A stretch of 64,000 bases of DNA, from assembly GCF_014155765.1 (NCBI RefSeq), contig NZ_SCKT01000003.1, positions 62,001 to 126,000 on the forward strand, read 5' to 3'. Numbering within the stretch: position 1 is the stretch's first letter; each line of letters starts with the position of its first letter. Shown piece by piece: positions 1 to 12,885 of this stretch. Source of the stretch: Pantoea dispersa (GTDB lineage Bacteria > Pseudomonadota > Gammaproteobacteria > Enterobacterales > Enterobacteriaceae). The notes below the pieces were generated by a model. It ran no database searches and had not been told where the DNA came from. It saw only the letters and a program-made list of their open reading frames with translations. Both the position numbers and the translations under genes were made by a program.

Positions 1-358
1 GCACACCCTGTTTCGCCCAGCTTTCCAGAAAGCCGTGCTGCGGACGCTGAAAGCCAGGAATGTCCTGTTCCAGCTCTTTGTACATATTCAGCAGCGACGG
101 CGGAATGGCCACGCCCGGCAGGACCGAGAACGCCAGGCCATGCGCCTGATTCGGGCCGTGGTACGGATCCTGGCCGAGGATCACCACTTTAATATCGCCC
201 AGTTCGGTGAGACGGAACGCGTTGAACACGTCCTTTTGCGGCGGATAGACCGTCACGCCCGCCGCACGCTCTTCGGCTACCGCTTTTAGCGTTTCCACGA
301 AGTAAGGTTTTTCTTTCTCTTCAGCCAGCACATCGTGCCAGGTCAGCTTCTCAGCCAT
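1..358 (-). CDS. ung: Uracil-DNA glycosylase, C-terminus cut by window edge
   Basis: Base-excision repair enzyme that removes uracil from DNA. The visible N-terminal 119 codons begin [20 protein letters not shown] and contain the family active-site motif GQDPYHG with the catalytic Asp at residue 64, followed by [11 protein letters not shown], as in E. coli Ung. The ATG is at 356-358 on the minus strand. The gene runs off the left edge, so the C-terminal half, including the HPSPLS-type motif, cannot be seen. It is divergent from grcA, as in E. coli. Confidence 0.97.
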   Translation of the reverse strand, partial: MAEKLTWHDVLAEEKEKPYFVETLKAVAEERAAGVTVYPPQKDVFNAFRLTELGDIKVVILGQDPYHGPNQAHGLAFSVLPGVAIPPSLLNMYKELEQDIPGFQRPQHGFLESWAKQGV

Positions 359-462
359 CATTGACTCCCTGCAAATTGATGCCTTTAGCTTAGCGTGTCC
401 GGCGGGGCAGCAGAAGGGTAAAAATAAGTTGAACAATTGCAGAAAAAGTTAATAGAAAAAGT

Positions 463-476
463 TGTTATAAATCAAT
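463..476 (+). promoter_or_regulatory. Upstream FNR-type box of grcA
   Basis: TTGTT-ATAA-ATCAA fits the FNR consensus TTGAT-N4-ATCAA with one mismatch. Its centre is 51 bp upstream of the second box, close to the spacing of the paired FNR sites I recall for E. coli yfiD (about -93 and -40). Confidence 0.7.
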
Positions 477-513
477 TTATTAAGTTGAAAGCAAAAATTG
501 TGGCCGGACGAAA

Positions 514-527
514 TTGATACAGGTCAA
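514..527 (+). promoter_or_regulatory. Proximal FNR-type box of grcA
   Basis: TTGAT-ACAG-GTCAA matches the FNR consensus with one mismatch. It would sit near -40 if transcription starts near 561, a class II activating position. This predicts anaerobic induction of grcA. Confidence 0.8.
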
Positions 528-621
528 AACGAGCCGGTCAGCGCGGTGATATACCAGAGCATCACATAATCCGAAGAACCGCGCTGTGCTCCTGCCGCAG
601 CGCTAAGCCCTGGAGGCCTCT

Positions 622-1005
622 ATGATTACCGGTATTCAAATTACTCAGGCACAAAACCCGCAGCTGCTGAACTCGTTCTGGCTGCTGGACAATGAGAAAG
701 CCGAAGCCCGCTGCCTGTGCGCAAAAGGCGATTTCACGGAAGATCAGGTTGTTGCAGTCAGCGACCTTGGCGAGATTGCTTACCGTGAAATTCCACTGGA
801 GCAGAAACCGCAGGTGCGCGTGGAAGGCGGTCAGCACCTCAATGTTAACGTGCTGCGCCGTGAAACGCTGGAGGATGCGGTGAAGCATCCGGAAAAATAT
901 CCGCAGCTGACCATTCGCGTGTCGGGCTATGCGGTGCGCTTTAACGCGCTGACGCCAGAACAGCAGCGTGACGTTATCACCCGTACCTTTACCGAAAGCC
1001 TGTAA
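622..1005 (+). CDS. grcA: Autonomous glycyl radical cofactor (YfiD/GrcA)
   Basis: A 127-residue protein, the same length as E. coli GrcA. It is a stand-alone copy of the C-terminal glycyl-radical domain of pyruvate formate-lyase. It can replace an oxygen-damaged PflB C-terminus and restore activity. The radical-site motif RVSGYAVRF places the radical glycine at residue 102, and the ending [19 protein letters not shown] is typical of the family. The ATG is preceded by TGGAGG. Two FNR boxes upstream and a strong terminator downstream make it a single-gene unit induced by low oxygen. Confidence 0.97.
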   Translation: MITGIQITQAQNPQLLNSFWLLDNEKAEARCLCAKGDFTEDQVVAVSDLGEIAYREIPLEQKPQVRVEGGQHLNVNVLRRETLEDAVKHPEKYPQLTIRVSGYAVRFNALTPEQQRDVITRTFTESL

Positions 1006-1040
1006 TTGATCGACTGACGAAAACGCATACAGCAATACAA

Positions 1041-1075
1041 GCCGCGCCGGTGTTTACTGGCGCGGCTTTTTTTAT
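1041..1075 (+). terminator. Rho-independent terminator of grcA
   Basis: GCCGCGCC (1041-1048) pairs with GGCGCGGC (1059-1066) and is followed by a run of seven T. Confidence 0.93.
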
Positions 1076-1144
1076 TTCCTGAAGAGAGAAGAGGGCCGAC
1101 TGAGGAATTTTACGCCGCGAAACTGCGATTTCAGCAGGCCAGAA

Positions 1145-1173
1145 AGCAAAAAATCGCCTCAGGGAGGCGATTT
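1145..1173 (-). terminator. Rho-independent terminator of srmB
   Basis: On the minus strand AATCGCCTC pairs with GAGGCGATT (1152-1160 and 1164-1172) and is followed by a T run, about 20 bp past the srmB stop. Confidence 0.85.
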
Positions 1174-1191
1174 AATTGCCACGATGCTGTT

Positions 1192-2520
1192 TTATTCCGC
1201 ACCGCTCTCCGGTGTGCTGCTGCCGCTTGGCTTGCGGCGTTTACCGATATTTTTAGTATCGCGGTGACGCTTCTTCACGCGTGGTTTCTCTTCTTCTTTC
1301 GCTTTCTTCTCTTTGCGCTTCTCAAGCGCCTTTTTCGACGGTTTACCGGTGACTTTAGCACTCGGTGCACGCGTTTCCGGACGCAGCTCATCGATTACGC
1401 GCGATTTCAGTGGTTCGTTGACGTAGCGGCTGATTTTACCCAGCAGCGGATGGTCATGTGCCTCTACCAGCGAGATCGCGGTACCTTTGCGTCCGGCGCG
1501 GCCGGTACGGCCAATGCGGTGCAGATAGACATCGGCGGTGCGCGGTAAGTCATAGTTGATGACGTGGGTGACGTTATCAATGTCGATACCGCGCGCGGCG
1601 ACATCGGTCGCGACCAGCACGTTAACGCGACCGTCATTCAGGCGTTTGATCGCTTCGTTACGGTTAGCCTGCACCATTTCGCCTTCGAGGTAGCTGCTGC
1701 GCAGGCCGGCTTCGTGCATCCAGGTCACCAGCTCATGCAGGCGCTCACGTTTGCGTACGAACACGATGGCGCGCTTCACTTCCGGCTGCTTCAGCAGATG
1801 CACCAGCAGTTTGGTTTTGTGCTCAAGGTTGTCGGCGCGGTAATACCACTGCTGAATCTTCTTGCGCTCACTTTTGCTCGGATCGGCTTCAATCGCTACC
1901 GGATCGTTCAGCAGGCGCTCGGCGAAATCTTTGATGTTGTCGCCTTCCAGCGTGGCCGAGAACAGCAGCGTTTGTTTGCGCCAGCGCGTTTCACCGGCAA
2001 TGGTCTCGATATCCTGCGCAAAGCCCATGTCCAGCATGCGGTCGGCTTCGTCCAGAATCAGCGTTTCTACCGCGCGGCAGTCAAAGTTCTCTTCTTTGAT
2101 GTACTGCAGCAGACGGCCGGTGGTCGCGACCACGATGTCCTGATTTTCACTGAACACTTCCGCGTGGTTCATATAGGCCACGCCGCCGGTGATGGTGGCG
2201 ATATCGAGATGGGTATGTTTGGCCAGCTCGCGCGCCTGGTCGGCAACCTGCATCGCCAGTTCACGCGTCGGCGTGAGGATCAGAATGCGCGGCGGCCCTG
2301 ATTTTTTACGCGGGAAATCGAGCAGGTGCTGTAAAGCGGGCAGCAGGTAGGCTGCGGTTTTCCCCGTTCCGGTTGGTGCCGAACCCAGAACGTCACGGCC
2401 TTCCAGTGCGGCAGGAATGGCCTCAGCCTGAATGGCAGTCGGGCGCGTGAAGCCTTTATCCTGCAGGGCTTCCAGCAGGCTTTCGTCGAGTTCGAGTTCG
2501 GAGAATGTGGTTACGGTCAT
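1192..2520 (-). CDS. srmB: ATP-dependent RNA helicase SrmB
   Basis: DEAD-box helicase that acts early in assembly of the 50S ribosomal subunit. 442 residues, against 444 in E. coli. Visible motifs in order: Q motif GFTRPTAIQ (about 23-31), Walker A APTGTGKT (about 48-55), DEAD in LILDEADRMLDMGF, SAT in LLFSATLEGD, and HRIGRTGRAGR in the second RecA domain. The last 55 residues are rich in Lys, Arg and Glu, the usual basic extension that binds rRNA. Divergent from trmN across 137 bp and followed by its own terminator. Confidence 0.97.
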   Translation of the reverse strand: MTVTTFSELELDESLLEALQDKGFTRPTAIQAEAIPAALEGRDVLGSAPTGTGKTAAYLLPALQHLLDFPRKKSGPPRILILTPTRELAMQVADQARELAKHTHLDIATITGGVAYMNHAEVFSENQDIVVATTGRLLQYIKEENFDCRAVETLILDEADRMLDMGFAQDIETIAGETRWRKQTLLFSATLEGDNIKDFAERLLNDPVAIEADPSKSERKKIQQWYYRADNLEHKTKLLVHLLKQPEVKRAIVFVRKRERLHELVTWMHEAGLRSSYLEGEMVQANRNEAIKRLNDGRVNVLVATDVAARGIDIDNVTHVINYDLPRTADVYLHRIGRTGRAGRKGTAISLVEAHDHPLLGKISRYVNEPLKSRVIDELRPETRAPSAKVTGKPSKKALEKRKEKKAKEEEKPRVKKRHRDTKNIGKRRKPSGSSTPESGAE

Positions 2521-2657
2521 GGTCTACCTCAGTTTGGGGCGCTGATTATAGACAGTTCAGCCACAATCTTCATCTGTTTGTGTTGCACAGGTGAAGGTGA
2601 ATTCACTTCGCGACCACGTTACACTTCCGGCAGGAGCAAATTCAATGGTCGTTAAGC

Positions 2658-3407
2658 ATGTCTCAGCCGCAACCGCCAGCGCGGGCGATGTTAAGAAAAG
2701 ATGGATTCACGTTTAAGCAATTTTTTGTCGCGCACGATCGCTGTGCCATGAAGGTCGGTACCGATGGGGTGCTGCTCGGCGCCTGGGCGCCGGTGGCAGG
2801 CGTACGGCGCATACTGGATATCGGCTGTGGCAGCGGTCTGATTGCGCTGATGCTGGCGCAGCGCACGCCGGATGACGTCAGTATCGATGCCGTCGAACTG
2901 GAGCGCAGCGCCGCCGCGCAGGCGCAGGAGAACGTCGCCGCGTCGCCGTGGGCGCATCGCATCGCGGTGCATGCGCAGGACATCGTCAGCTGGAGTGAGC
3001 AGGCAGAAAAACGCTACTCGCTGATTGTCAGCAATCCGCCGTTTTTCACCCCGGGTATGGCCTCGGCCAGCGTCGAGCGCGATACCGCGCGCAGCACGGC
3101 AACGCTTGATCATCCCACTCTGCTGCGCTGTGCGGCACAGCTGATTGAAGAAGAGGGGCTGTTTTGCGTGGTGCTGCCGGCGGATGCCGGCGAAAACCTG
3201 ATTGCACTGGCGCGCGCCGAAGGCTGGCATCTGCGTTATCGCTATGATGTGGCACCTTACGCGCAGCGACCGCCGAACCGGCTGGTGCTGGGCTTTTCAC
3301 CTGCCGCAGGCGAACTCGTGCAGGAGCGTCTCGCCATTCGTGATGAAGATAAAAGCTATTCGGCGGAATGGCTGAGCCTGGTAACCGATTTCTATCTGTT
3401 CCGCTAG
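2658..3407 (+). CDS. trmN: tRNA1(Val) (adenine(37)-N6)-methyltransferase
   Basis: Class I SAM-dependent methyltransferase (YfiC, TrmN6) that methylates A37 of tRNA-Val(UAC). 249 residues (E. coli 245). The SAM-binding motif DIGCGSG is at 54-60, and the N6-adenine methylase catalytic motif NPPF is at 126-129. The C-terminal [11 protein letters not shown] segment is also family-typical. It converges on nadB with a 4-bp overlap of the 3' ends, as in E. coli. Confidence 0.95.
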   Translation: MSQPQPPARAMLRKDGFTFKQFFVAHDRCAMKVGTDGVLLGAWAPVAGVRRILDIGCGSGLIALMLAQRTPDDVSIDAVELERSAAAQAQENVAASPWAHRIAVHAQDIVSWSEQAEKRYSLIVSNPPFFTPGMASASVERDTARSTATLDHPTLLRCAAQLIEEEGLFCVVLPADAGENLIALARAEGWHLRYRYDVAPYAQRPPNRLVLGFSPAAGELVQERLAIRDEDKSYSAEWLSLVTDFYLFR

Positions 3408-5011
3408 GCTACCGGCTGCAGCACCGTTGGCTGTGCCTCGGGCAGCATATGCGGATAGTCGCGGGTGAAGTGCAGCCCGCGGCTCTCTTTGCGCGCCAGC
3501 GCACAGCGCACCATCAGCTCTGCCACCTGTACCAGATTGCGCAGCTCCAGCAGATTGTTGGAGAGGCGAAAATGCGCATAGTATTCATCTATTTCCTGCT
3601 GTAGCAGCGTAATGCGGCGCAGGGCGCGCTCCAGCCGCTTGGTGGTACGCACGATACCCATGTAGTCCCACATTAACAGCCGCAGCTCATGCCAGTTGTG
3701 CTGAATCACCACCCGTTCATCGGCATCGTCGACGCGGCTTTCATCCCACGCCGGCAGGTGATCGACGGCGTGCATCTGCGGCAGACGGCGCACAATATCT
3801 TCGGCCGCCGACCAGCCATACACCAGACACTCAAGCAGAGAGTTTGATGCCATGCGGTTAGCGCCGTGCAGGCCGGTGTAGCTGACCTCACCAATCGCAT
3901 ACAGCCCGTCGACATCGGTGCGACCATGCTGATCCACCATCACGCCGCCGCAGGTGTAATGCGCGGCCGGCACAATCGGAATCGGCTGCTGTGTCAGATC
4001 GAGGCCAAACGTCAGCAGCTTGTCATAAATCATCGGAAAGTGGGCACGCACAAAGCTGGCCGGCTGATGGCTGATGTCGAGATACATGCAGTCGACGCCC
4101 AGACGCTTCATTTCGTGATCGATCGCGCGCGCCACGATATCGCGCGGTGCCAGTTCGGCACGCGCATCGAAATCCGGCATAAAGCGCGAACCGTCCGGGC
4201 GCAATAGCCAGGCACCTTCGCCGCGCAGCGCTTCGGTCAGCAAAAAGTTTTGCGCCTGCGGATGAAACAGGCAGGTAGGGTGAAACTGATTGAACTCCAG
4301 ATTAGCCACCCGGCAGCCGGCGCGCCACGCCATCGCGATGCCGTCGCCGGAAGCGACATCCGGATTAGTGGTGTACTGATATACCTTCGCCGCACCGCCG
4401 GTGGCCAGCACCACGCTGCGGGCGCGGCAGGTTTCAACCTGTTCGCGATTGCGATTCCAGATCCATGCGCCCACCACGCGCCGCGTTCCGGGCAGGCCAA
4501 TTTTATCGGAGAGGATTAAATCCACCGCGTTGGCGCGCTCAATAACGCGAATATTGGGATGGCTGAGCGCCTGGCTGACCAGCGTGGTTTCGACCGCGCG
4601 CCCGGTGGCGTCGGCGCTGTGTAAAATACGGCGATGGCTGTGACCGCCTTCGCGCGTCAGGTGATAGCGCGCATTGCCGTTATCCTGTGGCTCGCGATCA
4701 AACGCCACGCCGTTATCGATCAGCCACTGTACGCACGGGCGCGCATTGCTGGCGATAAAATTCACCGTCTCACGATCACACAGGCCTGCGCCGGCAATCA
4801 GCGTATCTTCGACGTGTGATTCAATGCTGTCGTTTTCATCAAACACCGCCGCAATCCCGCCCTGTGCATACAGCGTGGAGCCTTCGCTAATCTGCGCTTT
4901 ACTCAGCACCGTTACCTGATAATGCGGTGCCAGCCGCAGCGCCAGAGATAAACCGGCCGCGCCGCTGCCAACAATCAGTACATCACAGCTATGATCGGGA
5001 ATGGGGTTCAT
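3404..5011 (-). CDS. nadB: L-aspartate oxidase
   Basis: Flavoprotein oxidising L-aspartate to iminoaspartate, the first step of de novo NAD synthesis. With the ATG at 5011 it has 535 residues (E. coli 540). Visible: FAD-binding [13 protein letters not shown] near the N-terminus, [23 protein letters not shown] and the [22 protein letters not shown] flavin region. A TTG 21 bp upstream (5032) would add MFSKLNI. I prefer the ATG because it matches the family start and because the predicted transcription start leaves no room for a Shine-Dalgarno for the TTG. The ATG itself has no clear Shine-Dalgarno. The NadR box lies immediately upstream. Confidence 0.96.
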   Translation of the reverse strand: MNPIPDHSCDVLIVGSGAAGLSLALRLAPHYQVTVLSKAQISEGSTLYAQGGIAAVFDENDSIESHVEDTLIAGAGLCDRETVNFIASNARPCVQWLIDNGVAFDREPQDNGNARYHLTREGGHSHRRILHSADATGRAVETTLVSQALSHPNIRVIERANAVDLILSDKIGLPGTRRVVGAWIWNRNREQVETCRARSVVLATGGAAKVYQYTTNPDVASGDGIAMAWRAGCRVANLEFNQFHPTCLFHPQAQNFLLTEALRGEGAWLLRPDGSRFMPDFDARAELAPRDIVARAIDHEMKRLGVDCMYLDISHQPASFVRAHFPMIYDKLLTFGLDLTQQPIPIVPAAHYTCGGVMVDQHGRTDVDGLYAIGEVSYTGLHGANRMASNSLLECLVYGWSAAEDIVRRLPQMHAVDHLPAWDESRVDDADERVVIQHNWHELRLLMWDYMGIVRTTKRLERALRRITLLQQEIDEYYAHFRLSNNLLELRNLVQVAELMVRCALARKESRGLHFTRDYPHMLPEAQPTVLQPVA

Positions 5012-5013
5012 GA

Positions 5014-5031
5014 TGTTTAATTTACTAAACA
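5014..5031 (-). promoter_or_regulatory. NadR operator of nadB
   Basis: TGTTTA-N6-TAAACA, an exact match to the enterobacterial NadR box, ends 2 bp before the nadB ATG. It falls in the short 5' leader just downstream of the predicted promoter. NadR represses nadB when NAD is plentiful. Confidence 0.88.
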
Positions 5032-5043
5032 AAAGGTCCCCCG

Positions 5044-5072
5044 AGCATAAGCCCGGACGCCGCTGGTGTGAA
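5044..5072 (-). promoter_or_regulatory. Predicted sigma-70 promoter of nadB
   Basis: On the minus strand TTCACA (5067-5072), 17 bp, then TATGCT (5044-5049). Transcription would start near 5037, giving a leader of about 26 nt that contains the whole NadR box. Confidence 0.6.
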
Positions 5073-5308
5073 GTATTTTGAACAAAAAACGCGGGAAAAT
5101 TCGACGCAATAATCAGATTGTAATGCGATTTCAGTAAGTTATGTCTGAAAATAAGCGATTAGTGTTTTTTATACCAAACACGCTGAAAATTCAGGGAATA
5201 AAGGTGAAAAATGCGGCGTCATAGGGTACTCTGCCAGCGATTATCGGTGCCGCTAACGACACCACCAGTGCGGTAAGTCGCTACACTGAAAGACCATTAA
5301 CAACAACG

Positions 5309-5398
5309 ATGTCAGGGCACCGGTACAGAAAATATCAGGTCGTGGTGAACTTCAGGCCAGAACGGGACTCTAAGCGCATGCTTGCTCACAATAAATGA
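5309..5398 (+). other. Small ORF in the rpoE leader, 29 codons
   Basis: ATG at 5309 opens a 29-codon frame (MSGHRYRKYQVVVNFRPERD...) ending TGA at 5396. The rest of the 5012-5453 gap holds the nadB operator and promoter, the rpoE promoter and leader, and otherwise low-GC sequence with no gene I recognise. A small upstream ORF (rseD) has been described for E. coli rpoE, and this occupies a similar place, but I cannot show homology. A good sigma-E promoter lies inside the frame, so only transcripts from further upstream would contain the whole ORF. Confidence 0.25.
5347..5373 (+). promoter_or_regulatory. Sigma-E (autoregulated) promoter of rpoE
   Basis: GAACTT (5347-5352), 16 bp, then TCTAA (5369-5373) fits the RpoE consensus GGAACTT-N16-TCTAA/TCTGA. 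The predicted start near 5379 gives a leader of about 75 nt, as expected for positive autoregulation of rpoE. Confidence 0.75.
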
Positions 5399-5453
5399 GA
5401 TGTGCTGGCAGTTCACTTACGCATAAAAGAGATTTGGGGAGACATTACCTCGG

Positions 5454-6032
5454 ATGAGCGAGCAGTTAACGGATCAGGTTCTCGTTGAGCGGGTTCAGAA
5501 AGGAGATCAAAAGTCATTTAATTTACTGGTTATCCGATACCAGCATAAAGTGGCGAGCCTGGTTTCACGTTATGTCCCGTCAGGCGATGTGCCTGATGTG
5601 GTTCAGGAATCTTTCATTAAAGCGTATCGCGCACTGGAGTCGTTCCGGGGTGATAGCGCCTTTTACACGTGGCTGTACCGCATTGCGGTCAACACCGCGA
5701 AGAATTATCTGGTGGCTCAGGGGCGTCGGCCGCCGTCCAGCGATGTGGACGCGATTGACGCGGAAAATTTCGAAAGTGCGGGTGCGCTAAAAGAAATTTC
5801 GAACCCTGAGAACTTAATGTTGTCAGACGAACTGAAACAAATTGTTTTTCGGACGATTGAGGCGTTGCCTGAAGATCTGCGTATGGCCATCACCCTGCGG
5901 GAACTGGATGGTCTGAGTTACGAAGAGATCGCCGCCATCATGGATTGTCCGGTAGGTACCGTACGTTCACGTATCTTCCGGGCCCGGGAAGCCATTGATA
6001 ATAAAGTTCAACCGCTTATCCAACGTCAGTGA
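5454..6032 (+). CDS. rpoE: RNA polymerase sigma factor RpoE (sigma-24)
   Basis: ECF sigma factor for the envelope stress response. 192 residues (E. coli 191). Region 2 contains YQHKVASLVSRYVPSGDVPDVVQESFIKAYRAL. Region 4 contains ALPEDLRMAITLRELDGLSYEEIAAIMDCPVGTVRSRIFRAREAI, the -35-binding helix-turn-helix. The TTTGGGGAGA upstream supplies the ribosome binding site. First gene of rpoE-rseA-rseB-rseC, so the factor is made together with its anti-sigma factor. Confidence 0.98.
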   Translation: MSEQLTDQVLVERVQKGDQKSFNLLVIRYQHKVASLVSRYVPSGDVPDVVQESFIKAYRALESFRGDSAFYTWLYRIAVNTAKNYLVAQGRRPPSSDVDAIDAENFESAGALKEISNPENLMLSDELKQIVFRTIEALPEDLRMAITLRELDGLSYEEIAAIMDCPVGTVRSRIFRAREAIDNKVQPLIQRQ

Positions 6033-6059
6033 TAACGGCTACTGGAAGGGTACCAAAAC

Positions 6060-6716
6060 ATGCAGAAAGAAAAACTTTCCGCTTTAATGGATGGTGAAAC
6101 TTTAGATAACGAGCTGCTGGCGTCGTTATCGAAGGATGCAGATCTACAAAAAAGCTGGGAGAGCTACCATCTGATCCGCGACACCCTGCGGGGCGATGTG
6201 GGCGAAGTGCTGCATTTTGATATCTCCGCACGCGTTGCTGCCGCGATCGAAAACGAGCCGGTGCGCAAAGTGACTTCGTTGATCCCGGAAGCACAGCCGG
6301 AGCCGTCGCGCTGGCATAAAATGCCGTTCTGGCGTCGCGGTGGCGGCTGGGTTGCTCAGGTCACGCAGATTGGTGTGGCGGCCTGTGTGTCGCTGGCGGT
6401 GATCGTCGGTGTGCAGCACTACAACAGCTCACCAGCGGGTAGTGCGACGGAAACCTCGGATGCACCAGCCTTTAATACCTTACCGATGATGGGTAAAGCG
6501 TCACCGGTCAGCCTGGGCGTGCCGTCTGATGCTTTTGACACCAACAGCTCAAATCAGCAGGTGCAGGAGCAGCGTCGCCGCGTGAATGCCATGCTGCAGG
6601 ATTACGAACTGCAACGCCGTCTGCATGCCGATCAGGTGCAGTTTGAGAGCAATGCGCCGCAACAGGCGCAGGCTAACGTACCCGGAACTCAGTCGTTAGG
6701 AACTCAACAGCAGTAA
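6060..6716 (+). CDS. rseA: Anti-sigma-E factor RseA
   Basis: Inner-membrane anti-sigma factor that holds RpoE until DegS and RseP cleave it. 218 residues (E. coli 216). The N-terminal cytoplasmic domain (1-95) starts MQKEKLSALMDGE and includes SWESYHLIRDTLRGD. One membrane segment is at about 102-119. The periplasmic part is rich in Gln and Ser and contains the QQVQEQRRRVNAMLQDYELQRR helix expected to bind RseB. The stop codon overlaps the rseB start by one base, which indicates translational coupling. Confidence 0.97.
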   Translation: MQKEKLSALMDGETLDNELLASLSKDADLQKSWESYHLIRDTLRGDVGEVLHFDISARVAAAIENEPVRKVTSLIPEAQPEPSRWHKMPFWRRGGGWVAQVTQIGVAACVSLAVIVGVQHYNSSPAGSATETSDAPAFNTLPMMGKASPVSLGVPSDAFDTNSSNQQVQEQRRRVNAMLQDYELQRRLHADQVQFESNAPQQAQANVPGTQSLGTQQQ

Positions 6717-7672
6717 TGAAGCAGCTTTGGTGTGCCGTTAGCCTGCTGGCAGGCAGCCTGCTTTGGTCATCTACCGCCCCGGCGCAGACATCTGCGTCCG
6801 GGGCGTTGTTACAGCAGATGGAGCAGGCCAGCCAGAACCTCAACTACGAATTCGCCTATATCAATGTCTCACGTCTGGGCATTGAATCCCTGCGTTACCG
6901 CCATGCGGTCATCGACAATCGCGTATTCGCCCAGCTATTACAGATGGACGGACCGCGCCGTGAAGTGATCCAGCGCGGAAACGACATCAGCTATTTCGAA
7001 CCAGGTCTCGATCCGTTCTCGCTGCCGGGCAACCACATCATTGATGCGCTGCCGGCGCTGATGTTCGCTGACTTCTCGCGCCTCGGCGATGCCTACGATT
7101 TTATTCCGGTAGGGCGTTCCCGCATGGCCGATCAGATGTGCGAAGTAGTGCGCATCGTGTCGCGTGACGGCACGCGTTACAGCTACGTGGTGTGGCTGGA
7201 CGTCGATACCAAATTGCCGCTGCGGATTGATTTGCTGGATCGCGACGGTGAAACGCTGGAGCAGTTCCGCGTCATCAGTTTTGCCGTTGATGAAGGCGTG
7301 CGCAATCTGATGCAGGGGCTGGAAAAAGCCAATCTGCCGCCGTCGCTGTCGTTACCGGCGGGCGACAAAGTGCAGCTCAGCTGGCAGCCAGGCTGGTTAC
7401 CGGCCGGCATGAAGCTGATTTCGCAAAGCCGGCGTGATATTCCGGCGATGAACAAAACCGTAGAATCCCGTCTGTACAGCGATGGCTTGTTCAGCTTCGC
7501 TATCAACATCACGCCTGCCGATAAAAGCAGTTCGCCACAGTCATTGCGCACTGGGCGTCGTACGGTGCAGACCGAAGTGCGCGATAATCGTGAAATTACC
7601 GTGGTGGGCGAATTGCCGCCGACCACTGCCAAACGTATCGCGGACAGCATAGATTCAGGTGCCACAAAATGA
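6716..7672 (+). CDS. rseB: Sigma-E regulatory protein RseB
   Basis: Periplasmic protein that binds the RseA periplasmic domain and shields it from proteolysis until lipoproteins or LPS intermediates displace it. 318 residues, the same as E. coli. It has an N-terminal signal peptide of about 24 residues ending TAPAQ. The body has the two-domain, lipoprotein-carrier-like architecture of MucB/RseB (LLQQMEQASQNLNYEFAYIN at the mature N-terminus). Start and stop overlap with both neighbours in the operon. Confidence 0.96.
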   Translation: MKQLWCAVSLLAGSLLWSSTAPAQTSASGALLQQMEQASQNLNYEFAYINVSRLGIESLRYRHAVIDNRVFAQLLQMDGPRREVIQRGNDISYFEPGLDPFSLPGNHIIDALPALMFADFSRLGDAYDFIPVGRSRMADQMCEVVRIVSRDGTRYSYVVWLDVDTKLPLRIDLLDRDGETLEQFRVISFAVDEGVRNLMQGLEKANLPPSLSLPAGDKVQLSWQPGWLPAGMKLISQSRRDIPAMNKTVESRLYSDGLFSFAINITPADKSSSPQSLRTGRRTVQTEVRDNREITVVGELPPTTAKRIADSIDSGATK

Positions 7673-8133
7673 TGAGAGAATGGGCCACCGTGGTGGCATG
7701 GAAAGAGGGCGTCGCTACTCTGCATTCGGAAGCGAAAACCTCCTGCAACAGTTGTTCAGCGCGCAAAGGCTGCGGCAGCCATGCGCTCAACCAACTGGGA
7801 CCGAAAAACGCCCATGTGATGACCATCGCCAGTCCGGAGCCACTACAGCCGGGTCAGCGCATTGAGCTGGGCATTCGCGAAAGCAGCCTGCTCGGTTCTG
7901 CACTGCTGGTGTATATGACGCCACTGTTTGGTCTGTTCCTGGTCGCGGGCCTGTTCCAGATGCTGTTCCACAGCGACCTGGCGGCGGCCTGCGGTGCGCT
8001 GCTGGGTGGCGTTGGCGGCTTTATTGTTGCCAAAGGGGTTTCCAGCCGGTTTGGCGATCGCGAAGCGTTCCAGCCGGTGATTCTCAGCGTTGCGCTCCCG
8101 CCTGATGCGCTACGGGTGGAAAACCATAGTTGA
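7669..8133 (+). CDS. rseC: SoxR-reducing system protein RseC
   Basis: Inner-membrane protein, linked in E. coli to reduction of the SoxR iron-sulfur cluster and a minor effector of sigma-E. 154 residues (E. coli 159). The N-terminal cysteine motif SCNSCSARKGCGSHALNQLGP is followed by two membrane helices (LLVYMTPLFGLFLVAGLFQML and ACGALLGGVGGFIVAKG). Overlaps rseB by 4 bp (ATGA). It has the cysteine set expected of a redox or cluster-binding protein. Confidence 0.95.
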   Translation: MMREWATVVAWKEGVATLHSEAKTSCNSCSARKGCGSHALNQLGPKNAHVMTIASPEPLQPGQRIELGIRESSLLGSALLVYMTPLFGLFLVAGLFQMLFHSDLAAACGALLGGVGGFIVAKGVSSRFGDREAFQPVILSVALPPDALRVENHS

Positions 8134-8142
8134 TCCCCGTTC

Positions 8143-8167
8143 AGGCCGCGTATTGCGCGGCCTTTTC
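8143..8167 (+). terminator. Terminator of the rpoE-rseABC operon
   Basis: AGGCCGCG (8143-8150) pairs with CGCGGCCT (8156-8163), followed by a short T run. Confidence 0.85.
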
Positions 8168-8351
8168 ATTTCGTCTTAATCGCTGAATTCTGTTGCGATT
8201 CCCCGCAGTTCCATTCTTTAACGCGCGGCGTTAACAGTGTAATATGCGTCGTCATTAATGAGGCTGACAGGGTTCCGGGTAAAGCTCACTTGCCTGAATG
8301 TGTCTGTGCTCACGTTTTCAACTGATTTTCTACGTGAAGATATTCATATAA

Positions 8352-10151
<1,800 letters not shown>

Positions 10152-10160
10152 GGAACTTTA

Positions 10161-11931
<1,771 letters not shown>

Positions 11932-11979
11932 ATTGTCATTTCGCAGCCTCAGCAGTGAGGCTGCCCAATCAGGACCCGA

Positions 11980-12882
11980 ATGAGCGAACTCGAAACATAC
12001 AGCGGCTTTATCGCGATTGTCGGCCGGCCTAACGTCGGCAAATCCACCTTACTGAACCAGCTGCTGGGGCAGAAGGTGTCGATCACCTCGCGCAAGCCGC
12101 AAACCACGCGCCACCGCATCATGGGTATTCATACCGAAGGCGCTTATCAGGCGATCTACGTGGATACACCCGGCCTGCACATGGAAGAGAAGCGGGCGAT
12201 CAACCGCCTGATGAACCGTGCTGCCAGCAGCTCCATCGGTGACGTTGAGCTGGTAATTTTTGTGGTGGAAGGCACGCGCTGGACGCCTGACGATGAGATG
12301 GTGCTGAACAAGCTGCGTGACGGCAAAGTGCCGGTGGTGCTGGCGGTAAACAAAGTCGACAACATCCAGGATAAAAGCATCCTGCTGCCGCACCTGCAGT
12401 TCCTCAGCCAGCAGATGAACTTCCTCGAGATCGTGCCGATCTCCGCCGAAACCGGTAAAAACGTGGATGCGATTGCGGAGATCGCCCGCAAGCGCCTGCC
12501 GCTGTCGGATCACCACTTCCCGGAAGACTACATCACCGATCGCTCGCAGCGTTTCATGGCTTCAGAAATCATCCGTGAAAAACTGATGCGCTTCCTCGGC
12601 GCCGAGTTACCGTATTCGGTAACTGTGGAGATCGAGCAGTTTGTCTCTAACGAGCGCGGCGGCTATGACATCAACGGTTTGATTCTGGTCGAGCGCGAAG
12701 GGCAGAAGAAGATGGTGATTGGCAACAAAGGTGCCAAAATCAAAACCATCGGTATCGAAGCGCGTAAAGATATGGAAGAGATGTTCGAGGCGAAAGTCCA
12801 TCTCGAGCTGTGGGTCAAAGTGAAATCGGGCTGGGCGGACGACGAACGTGCGCTGCGCAGCCTGGGTTATACAGACGACTAA
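11980..12882 (+). CDS. era: GTPase Era
   Basis: Essential GTPase for 16S rRNA maturation and 30S assembly. 300 residues (E. coli 301). G1 GRPNVGKST is at 15-23, followed by G3 DTPGLH and G4 NKVD. The C-terminal KH domain has the [13 protein letters not shown] loop that binds the 3' end of 16S rRNA. It follows rnc in the classic rnc-era-recO order. Confidence 0.98.
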   Translation: MSELETYSGFIAIVGRPNVGKSTLLNQLLGQKVSITSRKPQTTRHRIMGIHTEGAYQAIYVDTPGLHMEEKRAINRLMNRAASSSIGDVELVIFVVEGTRWTPDDEMVLNKLRDGKVPVVLAVNKVDNIQDKSILLPHLQFLSQQMNFLEIVPISAETGKNVDAIAEIARKRLPLSDHHFPEDYITDRSQRFMASEIIREKLMRFLGAELPYSVTVEIEQFVSNERGGYDINGLILVEREGQKKMVIGNKGAKIKTIGIEARKDMEEMFEAKVHLELWVKVKSGWADDERALRSLGYTDD

Positions 12883-12885
12883 TTG

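Noticed and set aside
5012-5032. TTG start of nadB at 5032
   Set aside because: It would translate the NadR box, and the only Shine-Dalgarno-like G run coincides with the predicted transcription start. The ATG at 5011 matches homologues.
5141-5224. 27-codon ORF upstream of rpoE
   Set aside because: Low-GC sequence with no ribosome binding site and no sign of coding bias.
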